From Globobulimina sp. (taxonomy: Eukaryota > Foraminifera > Rotaliida), in assembly GCA_003354225.1 (NCBI GenBank), contig PIVH01000074.1, positions 1-8,615 of the forward strand: a stretch of DNA of 8,615 nt, in the 5' to 3' direction. Under the pieces are notes generated by a model, which did no database searches, was not told the DNA's origin, and saw only the letters and a program-made list of their open reading frames with translations. Below, in pieces: positions 1 to 6,538 of the stretch (position 1 is the first letter of the stretch; each line of letters opens with the position of its first letter). The position numbers were made by a program, and so were the translations under genes.

Positions 1-119
1 TCAATTTTTGATGTATGTGATCCAATATATCCAGAGGATGAAATACATTTTGATGCAGCGACTAATGGCAGTCGGGAGACAGGTTGGTGTCCGGCGATTG
101 GTTGTTGGTACAAAGGCAA
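1..119. repeat. Terminal direct repeat, left copy (circle closure)
   Basis: These 119 bases are identical to the last 119 bases of the window. The repeat falls inside the pol coding sequence (end of the RT connection and start of RNase H), not at an intergenic LTR. It is therefore best explained as an assembler overlap from a circular or tandem molecule of period 8496 bp. The length 119 equals a k-mer size used by some de Bruijn assemblers, which fits that reading (inference). Confidence 0.95.
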
Positions 120-564
120 TTGGTTTGCGGTCCCAATACCGGAGAGATTCACAAATAAATATATTTCATTACGTACGGAGTATGTCAAAGAATACGCGAT
201 TGCGCATTTTGAATTGTTAGCAATTATCACAGGATTGCATACATTCAAACATTTAATCAAAGCGCACACAAAGATATTGCTAAAAACGGACAATAAACAC
301 GTTTTAGCAGTTATAATTAATAAGAATTCAGACGATGAATTCTTACAAGATGGGGTTCGTTGGTTATGTATGTATGCAGTGGAATTATCTGTAAATTTAT
401 ACATTGATTATATTAATACGAAAGCAAATAAAATCCCGGATTTAGCGTCGAGATTTGATATAAAAACATTATTGAAAGTCGCAAAGAATAAATGTAGGAG
501 AAATGGGTGGAAATTAAGGGATTGTTCGAGAGAATGTAATTTTCCATACATACATGATTGGTAA
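1..564 (+). CDS. RNase H domain, C-terminal end of the pol polyprotein (5' partial in this window)
   Basis: The frame is open from base 1 and ends at TAA 562-564. It has no start of its own because it continues the frame that runs off the right end of the window. The domain has the RNase H layout: Asp in FDAATNG (codon at 52), Glu in HFELLAI (codon at 211), Asp in KTDNKHV (codon at 289) and a final Asp in KIPDLASR (codon at 439). These match the D-E-D-D catalytic set and the layout of RNase H domains in DIRS/Ngaro-type retroelements. The family role is to degrade the RNA strand of the RNA:DNA hybrid during reverse transcription. A basic, Cys-containing tail of about 35 residues follows. An internal ATG at 214 is not a credible start because it lies downstream of the first two motifs. 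A possible splice donor (TTG then GTAAAT) overlaps the stop codon. Confidence 0.85.
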   Translation, partial: SIFDVCDPIYPEDEIHFDAATNGSRETGWCPAIGCWYKGNWFAVPIPERFTNKYISLRTEYVKEYAIAHFELLAIITGLHTFKHLIKAHTKILLKTDNKHVLAVIINKNSDDEFLQDGVRWLCMYAVELSVNLYIDYINTKANKIPDLASRFDIKTLLKVAKNKCRRNGWKLRDCSRECNFPYIHDW

Positions 565-627
565 ATGGAGATTGTTGTATTTTGTTCAAATAATAATGTA
601 AAATCATTTTAATATCCATTCATTTGT

Positions 628-633
628 AATAAA
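628..633 (+). terminator. Candidate poly(A) signal AATAAA after the pol frame
   Basis: An exact AATAAA hexamer lies 64 bases after the RNase H stop codon. In AT-rich DNA the hexamer is common by chance, so its position is the only support. Confidence 0.3.
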
Positions 634-790
634 TATGTTGATTCGTAATGTTTTGGTTGAGTTGAATTATGTGATTTGTATTAAGATATTAATAATGAAT
701 ATTTCTGTAACAAATAGATTAATATTAATGTGATAAATGTATTAATATTTGGACTTAGTGAAATTGGGTCGGGACTCTGTATTTAATCGA

Positions 791-813
791 CGTTGTTTAC
801 AGTGGCAACAACG
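791..813. repeat. Inverted repeat with 7-bp arms and 9-bp spacer
   Basis: CGTTGTT (791-797) and AACAACG (807-813) are perfect inverted arms around TACAGTGGC. It lies in one of the GC-richer islands of the spacer. It could be a protein-binding site or a small RNA hairpin; nothing decides between these. Confidence 0.45.
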
Positions 814-1180
814 GATTGACTCAGAAATGACGGTGAATATTTCATTGATTTGTTAAAAATTAACGTAATTCATCAGATTCTGGGGATTGAAATGGTTGTT
901 TTTGTTGTATTAATAAATGATTTCCGATATTTTGTGATATTTCGTGTTTTTTGGTGGACGGATGGTCCTTGGTTTGATTGTAAATTTTATTTGTTTTCAA
1001 TTTATTAATCAGTAATTGGGCGATAATAAGCAAGATTTAATAAAAAATACATCGGAAATTATGTTTAATGTATGATTTAGCCTTCGAATCAGAAGGAACA
1101 TAAAGTGGTATTTGTATAAAAATGTCATTTGTTTACATAAATTGTGATAATTTGTATTGGTTCCTTTCCCGCAAATAAAA

Positions 1181-1190
1181 TCAGGCCTGA
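1181..1190. repeat. Perfect 10-bp palindrome TCAGGCCTGA
   Basis: The sequence is its own reverse complement, and CCGGG follows at once. It stands out as GC-rich in an AT-rich spacer. It may be a binding site for a dimeric protein, but no function is shown. Confidence 0.5.
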
Positions 1191-1382
1191 CCGGGTACTC
1201 AGAAAATAAGTCATTTCAACATGGAATATTTCATGGAAACGTGTGTCTTGTCATTATTTAATAAATCATATGCATTAAATATAGATTAATTAATATTAAT
1301 TGAGATATCGCAATTTGTATCAATATCGATAAATATGATGATTTGTTTCTGTTTTTATATAACAGATTGACTATGGAGACTT

Positions 1383-1404
1383 TATAGAGTGACTATAGAG
1401 TGAT
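1383..1404 (+). repeat. Tandem 11-bp duplication
   Basis: TATAGAGTGAC is followed directly by TATAGAGTGAT, two copies with one mismatch. A related GACTATGGAG lies just upstream. It is about 250 bp before the first ATG of the recombinase gene, so it could be an upstream regulatory repeat (inference). Confidence 0.5.
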
Positions 1405-1491
1405 TACATTAGCATTGGTTGAGGTTATATCACATATAGATTGATAGTGACAGTCGGTGTCATTGTTTTGTACGTTTTATAGGGGCACGGA

Positions 1492-1520
1492 TTTTGTTTT
1501 AGTTTACTGTAAAAACAAAA
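1492..1520. repeat. Inverted repeat, TTTTGTTTT / AAAACAAAA
   Basis: Nine-base perfect arms (1492-1500 and 1512-1520) flank an 11-base loop, directly upstream of the recombinase reading frame. The arms are low in complexity, so chance is a real possibility. A GTTTGGG segment follows. Confidence 0.4.
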
Positions 1521-1650
1521 AAACCGTCAACGTTTGGGTTAGTTTGCTTTGTGTTTGTATGTATTGTATACATTTTATATAGTTAGAGGCAGACAATATG
1601 ATCACCCGATTTGGTCGAAAATAAATCCGATTTACAAGGAATTACTATTT

Positions 1651-2907
1651 ATGGCGTTAAATGGTGGAGTGAGGGAGTCCACAGAATCAACGTATGTGAA
1701 GAATTTTTTATTTTATTGGAAGACGATGAGGAATTTTGGTTTGACGGATGAGGAAGTTTGGACGTTCCCGACTCCTGACGCATTTTTGCAACTATATACG
1801 ATTCAATGTTGTATGGTGCAGAAGAAAGTAAATTGTTGGTCCACTATGAGACTAAAATATAGATCCATTGATTTTGTCGCGCAGTTATGTGGAAAATTTC
1901 AATCGTGGTCGGATAATCCGGCACTATATGCATTAACGAAATATGTTAAGAAGAGAAACCCGGGAAAAGGATCAAACACTTTACCGGTGACAGCAGATAT
2001 ATTGTTACAAATGTGTACATATATTCTGACGTTTAAGGTTTATAATGATTTGATATTGACAGATAATGAGAAAAGGCTGAAGAAGAAGTGGCTGTCTTTT
2101 AAAAAGATATGGCAGGATAAGAAGAGGTTATTTTGGTATATGTTTACTATATCTATTTTATTTGTGGGCGTATTAGGATTGAGAGGGGCGGAGTGTTATG
2201 AAAATAACAACAAAGCCTATGTTGGTTATGGTCTTTATTTATCGGATTTGGACTTTTATTGGTTGGATGACAATACCAATACGATTTATCAAAATAATGC
2301 CTTTTCCCTTGCGTATGAAGATCTGCATCATGTTAGGGTCAGATTGAGGAATTCCAAGGGAAAGACGAAAGGCAAGGATGTTATGTTAAGAGTGGGTAAA
2401 ACCAATAATAAGATTGATTTGGCAGTAATCCTCTTACATATCTATCATACGCAGAAGAGAGATCTGAAAAAGATCCACAGATTAAGTTTGCGTAAATATT
2501 ATTTATTTCAACCAATTAAAAGAAGTATGAAATTAAGAACGGTTAAGAAATATTGGAAGATGATTGTGGTAGAAATGGGTTTCTGGGAAGCAGAGAGATA
2601 TAGGTTTCATGGATTGAGAAAGGGATTTGCGACAACCCTGCAACAGAAAGGAGTGCCAATGAGCTTAATTGCCTTCGCTGGCAGATGGAAGTTAACTGCT
2701 GCAATTTATAGATATTTGATTCATACACAGAGAGATCTGATATGCTTAGCAAATATTTTCCTATATGGAAAAAATAGAAATAAAATTGCGTTGGATATGG
2801 ATGCAAATGAATGTGATTTGGTGAGAGAATTTAATAATAATAACGAACAATTTTCAATGGAATTTATTAATGAATATCAGGCAAAATTATGTGAATATGA
2901 AATATAG
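1651..2907 (+). CDS. Tyrosine recombinase (retroelement integrase)
   Basis: The product would cut and rejoin DNA through a covalent phosphotyrosine, integrating the circular DNA copy of the element in the nucleus. The catalytic residues can be read: Arg I in GLRGAE (codon at 2182), a Lys-rich beta-hairpin region SKGKTKGKD, the HxxR box HGLRKGF (His codon at 2608), Trp in GRW at the usual His/Trp position (2686), and the nucleophile Tyr in IYRYLI (best codon 2713, alternative 2707). An N-terminal SAM-like core-binding domain is suggested by STESTYVKNFLFYWK. The frame is open from 1543. The segment before the first ATG (1651) also looks coding (IWSKINPIYKELLF), so translation may start upstream by splicing (AGs at 1582, 1586 and 1592) or at a non-ATG codon. 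From 1651 the protein has about 418 residues, normal for the family. It ends at TAG 2905-2907. An acidic, Asn-rich tail follows the catalytic domain. Confidence 0.9.
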   Translation: MALNGGVRESTESTYVKNFLFYWKTMRNFGLTDEEVWTFPTPDAFLQLYTIQCCMVQKKVNCWSTMRLKYRSIDFVAQLCGKFQSWSDNPALYALTKYVKKRNPGKGSNTLPVTADILLQMCTYILTFKVYNDLILTDNEKRLKKKWLSFKKIWQDKKRLFWYMFTISILFVGVLGLRGAECYENNNKAYVGYGLYLSDLDFYWLDDNTNTIYQNNAFSLAYEDLHHVRVRLRNSKGKTKGKDVMLRVGKTNNKIDLAVILLHIYHTQKRDLKKIHRLSLRKYYLFQPIKRSMKLRTVKKYWKMIVVEMGFWEAERYRFHGLRKGFATTLQQKGVPMSLIAFAGRWKLTAAIYRYLIHTQRDLICLANIFLYGKNRNKIALDMDANECDLVREFNNNNEQFSMEFINEYQAKLCEYEI

Positions 2908-2911
2908 CCTT

Positions 2912-2926
2912 GGTGGTGGTGGGGGG
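2912..2926 (+). other. G-rich run just after the recombinase stop
   Basis: GGTGGTGGTGGGGGG begins 5 bases after the TAG stop of the recombinase gene. Several G runs in a row could fold as a G-quadruplex. Its place at the 3' end of the coding part recalls the polypurine tract of LTR retroelements, although DIRS-order elements are not known to need one. Confidence 0.35.
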
Positions 2927-3014
2927 ATTAAATTAATTAAGTATTGATTGTTTGTGATAAATTATGCGATGTGGAGTAAGTTATGTATATTGATTATATT
3001 TAGTATATATTATA

Positions 3015-3137
3015 ATGGATATTGATGATAACGAGATGGAGATTGGAATAGGTTTAATATTATGGGCTATTGTTAATATGTATTATAAAGTATATTTAAT
3101 TGAATTTAAATTAATATTATTTTATCCACATCGATAA
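3015..3137 (+). CDS. Possible small membrane protein, 40 residues
   Basis: An ATG at 3015, with A at -3 and G at +4, opens 40 codons ending in TAA 3135-3137. The N-terminus is acidic (MDIDDNEMEI). A hydrophobic segment of about 20 residues follows (GIGLILWAIVNMYY and on), then a mixed hydrophobic tail ending in FYPHR. It would be a single-pass membrane peptide if expressed. I do not recognise it, and an AT-rich spacer can produce hydrophobic ORFs of this size by chance. It overlaps the TATAAAG motif at 3084. Confidence 0.22.
   Translation: MDIDDNEMEIGIGLILWAIVNMYYKVYLIEFKLILFYPHR
3084..3090 (+). promoter_or_regulatory. Candidate TATA box for gag
   Basis: TATAAAG lies about 300 bases upstream of the gag ATG. 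That leaves room for a leader with the possible small intron (3161-3264). Similar AT-rich words are frequent nearby, so the call is weak. Confidence 0.25.
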
Positions 3138-3142
3138 TTGTC

Positions 3143-3162
3143 AATAAAACTGAACGTTGTGT
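3143..3162 (+). terminator. Candidate poly(A) signal with downstream GT-rich element
   Basis: AATAAA (3143-3148) is followed by TTGTGT (3157-3162), the usual pairing of a poly(A) hexamer and a GT-rich element. It would end the recombinase transcript within the junction region, 236 bases after its stop. If the same stretch opens the gag transcript, transcripts could overlap terminally here, as in retroelement terminal repeats (inference). Confidence 0.4.
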
Positions 3163-3243
3163 AAGCGACGAAGGTTTCATTCAATTTGAAGATACCTAAA
3201 GTGACTGACTTAAAAGTTTTTGTTTTGTTGTGTTGTGAATTAC

Positions 3244-3275
3244 TTTTTCTTTTTCCTTGCACAGAAAAAGAAAAA
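3244..3275. repeat. 12-8-12 inverted repeat with lox-like geometry
   Basis: Perfect 12-bp arms TTTTTCTTTTTC (3244-3255) and GAAAAAGAAAAA (3264-3275) flank the asymmetric 8-base spacer CTTGCACA. Tyrosine recombinase core sites typically have inverted arms of 11-13 bp around a 6-8 bp spacer, and this site lies between the recombinase gene and gag, where the element's ends would meet. Caveats: the arms are homopolymer-like, and the left arm plus spacer also reads as a polypyrimidine tract ending in CAG, that is, a good splice acceptor. A hairpin in the gag leader RNA is a third reading. Confidence 0.5.
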
Positions 3276-3387
3276 AGAGATATTTATTGCAATTTTCGTT
3301 TGCATTAAATAGCAAAAGTCTGAAAGTAGCAAATACAGTCAGATTTTATTGAGATTACTTGCATACAACGTTAGTCAGTCCTAAGTT

Positions 3388-4791
3388 ATGGCGTTAGGAT
3401 TAATTGGAGGAATCTCTAAAGAGAAGGCGCAGGCAATGAGAAAGCGTTTGAAAATAAGTGATTTGGATGATTGGTTGAATACGACCTTATTACTTTTCCC
3501 GGGCTATGCGCATGACATTGCATTCAAAAAACCGGCAGATAGAAATGCGCTATTTATTCAAAATAATGGTATTAATAAAATGGTCGGCATTGAGTTTGAA
3601 GGGAAGAAGGAATTATTTCTGAGATTATGTCCGCGTTTTAATAAGAATCCAGCCGATGCGAATAATAATGTAACGGAGAAAAAGCAGGATGTGGCGACGT
3701 TGCTAACTATTTTATTCAAAGAGGTATTATCAATGTTACATTTTAATGTTTTGTTGACATTGAAGGAGCTATGGAATGTATTGCATGAAAAAGTAGATAA
3801 ATTTTTAACAAATATTGGCAGTACGTTTTTGAATTTGGAATATTCTCGGTTAGGTAATTTTGGTTTGGTGGAGGAAGAGGAGGAGACTGTGATTGAAATT
3901 AGAAGGAATTTAACGAAGGTAATGGAGTCTTTGGCGTTAGGTTTAATGTCCAAAGATATATTTAAAAAGGCATATGAGTTAAAACCTGACGATGTATTGA
4001 ATATATTTAATGCATCGGAACTAAAGCAATTTGCAGCGGAATCATTTCAGGCATTTCAGGGTGGTGTGGATAACCATTTTAATTCTTTATTACCTCCTCC
4101 TAAGCCTGCACCAGCTGCAGATCCAAAACCAAAACCAAAACCAAAACCCAAACCTAAACCCAAACCAAAACCTAAACCGAAATCAAAGCCGAAACCAAAA
4201 TCTAAACAAAAACCGGTCGGCAGAAAATTGAGGCATATTGTTAGGAGAAGGGAAGAAGAGACGGAAGAAGAAGATGGTTCGTCTGATTCCAGTGGGGATC
4301 AGAGGATGGAACGAGATGGAGATGAAAAAGAAAAGAAAGTCAGATTTGGTGATGATTTGGATGAGGTTACGAGAGAAGAAATAAATGAGATTTTAGATGC
4401 AGATGACCGTATGGATGGTGATAATACGGAATTATTAAAATCTTATATAAATAAATTAGAAAAGCAGATTGAAAGAAGTAAGGCTGAGGAATATAGGGTA
4501 GACTCAATGGAAAATATAAAAAGATATGCGGACAGTCATGGTTTGGGTGACCGGGACAATAAATACTATGCAACAAAGGAAGACTTAGAACATTTACAGA
4601 AGATATTTCAGCCAAAAGGATCGATGAGCGCTGTGAATGAATTGATGACTGAAAGTATTAATAATATTTGGGGCATATTAAGGAAGCCGGAATTGTCGCC
4701 AATAGATACACGTAATGCAATGATACACATTGCAACAAGTTATGTATCAGATACCCTCTTTATTTCTTCCTTTATTTTTATTTTATTTTAA
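3388..4791 (+). CDS. Probable Gag N-terminal protein with Lys-Pro repeat linker
   Basis: The frame starts at an ATG (3388) and has 467 codons to TAA 4789-4791. I do not recognise a named family; the Gag call rests on position ahead of the zinc-knuckle and RT genes and on composition. Residues 1 to about 230 are mixed, mostly helical and hydrophobic. Residues about 246-277 form a Pro-Lys alternating linker. A basic patch (GRKLRHIVRRR) and a strongly acidic stretch (EEETEEEDGSSDSSGD) come next. A likely coiled coil follows at about 346-380 (LLKSYINKLEKQIERSK). The last residues are T-rich in coding and hydrophobic, unlike the rest, and are probably intron read-through. A phase-matched intron (donor 4712 or 4739, acceptor 5074) would join this frame to the next Gag ORF. 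The role would be to build the particle around the element RNA in the cytoplasm. Confidence 0.6.
   Translation: MALGLIGGISKEKAQAMRKRLKISDLDDWLNTTLLLFPGYAHDIAFKKPADRNALFIQNNGINKMVGIEFEGKKELFLRLCPRFNKNPADANNNVTEKKQDVATLLTILFKEVLSMLHFNVLLTLKELWNVLHEKVDKFLTNIGSTFLNLEYSRLGNFGLVEEEEETVIEIRRNLTKVMESLALGLMSKDIFKKAYELKPDDVLNIFNASELKQFAAESFQAFQGGVDNHFNSLLPPPKPAPAADPKPKPKPKPKPKPKPKPKPKSKPKPKSKQKPVGRKLRHIVRRREEETEEEDGSSDSSGDQRMERDGDEKEKKVRFGDDLDEVTREEINEILDADDRMDGDNTELLKSYINKLEKQIERSKAEEYRVDSMENIKRYADSHGLGDRDNKYYATKEDLEHLQKIFQPKGSMSAVNELMTESINNIWGILRKPELSPIDTRNAMIHIATSYVSDTLFISSFIFILF
4123..4215 (+). repeat. Degenerate hexamer repeat encoding (Pro-Lys)n
   Basis: About 15 imperfect copies of a CCAAAA-type hexamer (variants CCAAAA, CCTAAA, CCCAAA, CCGAAA) encode alternating Pro-Lys, with a few Ser or Gln substitutions near the end. 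Codon third bases vary more than the amino acids, which suggests selection for the protein repeat rather than recent slippage alone. Such linkers are extended and basic and can bind nucleic acid. Confidence 0.85.
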
Positions 4792-5074
4792 ATTTTTATG
4801 GTAAACTAATACGTGTTCCCTGTCCCACAATTAAAAAATACAATTTTTCCAATACGTGCGTGTATTGTGTTTGTTGGGACATATATGTTTAGTATGGATT
4901 TATTTGATATTATATTAAATAAAATCTTTTATTTACGCAAAGTTGCACCACATATGATACTGTATGCAGTTAAAAAATGTTTAAATTTTTTATTAAAAAA
5001 TAGTATTTTATTTTTAATTTTGATTGTTTGTCAAGTTATTTTATTTGATATCTGATTTTATTATGTATTTTTAG
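4739..5074 (+). other. Candidate intron within gag (T-rich, in phase)
   Basis: The segment between the two Gag-like frames is strikingly T-rich, while both flanks are purine-rich on the + strand. It ends in TTATGTATTTTTAG, a strong acceptor (AG at 5073-5074). Donors compatible in phase are GTTATG at 4739 (336-nt intron) and GTAATG at 4712 (363 nt). Both give a phase-1 join with an Arg codon at the junction. Frame 1 across the segment carries only three stops (TAA 4789, TAA 4807, TGA 5053). Unspliced RNA would give the shorter 467-residue product. Confidence 0.5.
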
Positions 5075-5079
5075 GAGGA

Positions 5080-6291
5080 ATGTTACATGACAAAATAAAT
5101 AAAAATGATGGTATTAATTTATTAAAGCAGGCTGAATTAAAGATTGCTTTGAGGGAATTTATTCATTTTTTAGTTTATGGTTTCGGAGATCCATTTTATT
5201 TAATTAAATTTATGTGGGCAAGTCATTGGAAAATACATTTAAATTATGGTGTCAATATAAAATCTGCATTAAAGAAATTTATTAGTAATAAGATGTCATT
5301 TCATACATTATGGTCAACCATCACATTAAGAGCTATTGATACTTTATTATCATATTCGTCAAAGGATATTAGATATAATAAAGTATATTCATTAATAATT
5401 AACAATATTAATGGAATGAGACTGTTTGCGAAGACGCAAATATTTCCATTGATTAATGACAAATCCATTAAAGCAAATATATTTTGGCAAAAAGTATCTA
5501 TTGCTTTGTATATAAATAAATGGAGAGACTATAATGAAGAATGTATTTTGTGTTGGAAATCATCAGAATTCACACATTCATGGAAAATGCATATGAATTC
5601 GGAGGAAAGTAAGTTATATGCGATCGAAAACCTGCCCAATGAATGTAAAATACTATTTGTTGGAAATGGTGATAATGATATTGTGATGGAAGATGTTGGT
5701 GAAATTGATGGAAAAAAGGTTGGTGGTGATGCAGAAAAACAAAATAGATTTAATAAGAAATTAAAGTGTTATAATTGTGGTGGACCGCATTTAAAGAGAA
5801 ACTGTCCAAAAATTATCCAAAAATATAATACAAAATTGGCGAGAAATAATAAGAAATTAAGAAAGAGATTAAGAGATGGTCGAGATAGGAATTATGATAA
5901 AGCACCACCAAATCAGTCGCAATATCGAAGGCCATATACTCCGCCATATAAAAAGCAGAGATATGATCAAAATTATCAACATCGAAAGAATTATAATCAA
6001 AATGATGATAATAGGACTGATGAGAGGCGTACAACGGAGACATATCAGAGGCCACAGAAAGGGGCGAAGTTTTATAATGTCAATGATGGATCGTATTTTA
6101 TTAAGGATGCATATTATGGTGACAGACCGTGTCATTTTTGGAAAGATTATAATTATGTTTGCAAGTTTAAAAATGATTTCTTATTATGTGGCTATCCACA
6201 TTATTGTGAGAGATGTGGTATTGCGAATGAACATACCTCCTATAATTGTCCCAATGCGCAATCAAAGAGATTTGCAGGTCATGGGCGTTAA
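5080..6291 (+). CDS. Gag C-terminal/nucleocapsid protein with zinc knuckles
   Basis: The first ATG is at 5080 and the frame ends at TAA 6289-6291 (403 codons); it is open upstream through the intron acceptor, so it may be a second gag exon. Residues 1 to about 170 are helical and hydrophobic with many aromatic residues, capsid-like in character but not identified. A CX2CX3HX4C knuckle sits at Cys230, Cys233, His237 and Cys242 (CYNCGGPHLKRNC). A long basic, Asn/Gln/Tyr/Arg-rich disordered region follows (about 245-335). The C-terminus has Cys351, Cys361, Cys370 and His374 (CCCH-like), then a second knuckle CX2CX5HX4C (Cys376, Cys379, His385, Cys390). A Cys cluster running straight into a knuckle is, to my knowledge, typical of Gag C-termini in tyrosine-recombinase retroelements. 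The family role is binding and packaging element RNA. The frame is the same as that of the upstream Gag ORF. Confidence 0.72.
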   Translation: MLHDKINKNDGINLLKQAELKIALREFIHFLVYGFGDPFYLIKFMWASHWKIHLNYGVNIKSALKKFISNKMSFHTLWSTITLRAIDTLLSYSSKDIRYNKVYSLIINNINGMRLFAKTQIFPLINDKSIKANIFWQKVSIALYINKWRDYNEECILCWKSSEFTHSWKMHMNSEESKLYAIENLPNECKILFVGNGDNDIVMEDVGEIDGKKVGGDAEKQNRFNKKLKCYNCGGPHLKRNCPKIIQKYNTKLARNNKKLRKRLRDGRDRNYDKAPPNQSQYRRPYTPPYKKQRYDQNYQHRKNYNQNDDNRTDERRTTETYQRPQKGAKFYNVNDGSYFIKDAYYGDRPCHFWKDYNYVCKFKNDFLLCGYPHYCERCGIANEHTSYNCPNAQSKRFAGHGR

Positions 6292-6500
6292 GGGAGATTC
6301 GCTATGATAAATATCCATATTAATGAATTAAAAATTAGTTTTATTAATCAATTTCATTGTATATAATATACTTATTTATATTATGATTATTATTTTGTTT
6401 TTTATTTCATGGATTGTAATGATGATAAAATACGTATATATATTATATTGATTTGTTGTAATGAATGAATTTGATGGATATTATTTTATCTGTATATATA

Positions 6501-6538
6501 AATAAACATTTTATTTTAAAAAAGAAGAAATAAATAAA
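6501..6538 (+). terminator. Cluster of AATAAA poly(A) signals after gag
   Basis: AATAAA occurs at 6501-6506, 6529-6534 and 6533-6538, about 210-250 bases after the gag stop. Clustering makes this more convincing than a single hexamer, but the region is very AT-rich. Confidence 0.35.

Larger units (their letters stand above)
565..1548. other. Long T-rich non-coding spacer between RNase H and the recombinase gene
   Basis: This stretch of about 1 kb has stops in all frames on the + strand and no recognisable protein. It is T-rich on the + strand, unlike the purine-rich coding strands around it. It holds an AATAAA at 628-633 that could end the pol transcript. Two slightly GC-richer islands lie near 770-830 and 1160-1200, and there are several short inverted repeats, listed separately. 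A polypyrimidine tract ending in ACAG at 1365-1368 looks like a splice acceptor. The spacer may hold the promoter or leader of the recombinase gene (inference). In known Ngaro/DIRS elements the corresponding genes are usually adjacent or overlapping, so the size is unusual. Confidence 0.6.
2908..3387. other. Junction/leader region between recombinase and gag (candidate LTR-equivalent)
   Basis: In the linear form of a Gag-RT-RH-YR element, the left and right ends would meet here, so this 480-bp segment is the best candidate for the fused terminal repeats and recombination site. It begins with a G-rich run. It also contains a possible 40-codon ORF, a TATAAAG (3084-3090), an AATAAA with a TTGTGT just downstream, and a 12-8-12 inverted repeat. 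A possible leader intron runs from GTAAGC (3161) to the CAG at 3262-3264. Short complementary words also occur (AACGTTGT at 3153-3160 and ACAACGTT at 3365-3372). The other candidate for the element's ends is the 565-1548 spacer. Confidence 0.5.

Noticed and set aside
1-119. The terminal repeats as LTRs of an LTR retrotransposon
   Set aside because: They lie within pol coding sequence, carry no promoter or primer site, and an LTR would not split the RNase H domain.
561-1592. An intron joining RNase H to the recombinase frame (donor GTAAAT at 561)
   Set aside because: The acceptors that fit the phase (AG ending at 1586 or 1592) both create a TGA stop at the join; the others are out of phase.
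3244-3275. A bacterial-type rho-independent terminator
   Set aside because: The stem has almost no G-C pairs, the run after it is A-rich rather than T-rich on the + strand, and the context is eukaryotic.
4031-4231. Asn-Gln-rich frame overlapping the Lys-Pro repeat
   Set aside because: It is a shifted-frame shadow of the hexamer repeat in the Gag ORF.
4813-5055. An 80-codon + strand frame (hydrophobic) between the two Gag ORFs
   Set aside because: It has no ATG at its start, is very T-rich, and lies inside the candidate intron; its hydrophobicity follows from T-rich codons.
5073-5082. AGGAGG just before the ATG at 5080, resembling a bacterial ribosome binding site
   Set aside because: The spacing to ATG is one base, far too short, and the gene families are eukaryotic. 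The AG is better read as a splice acceptor.
5813-6307. Several + and - strand frames overlapping the nucleocapsid ORF
   Set aside because: They are low-complexity Ile/Met- or Tyr/Asp-rich shadows of the Arg/Asn/Tyr-rich Gag segment.
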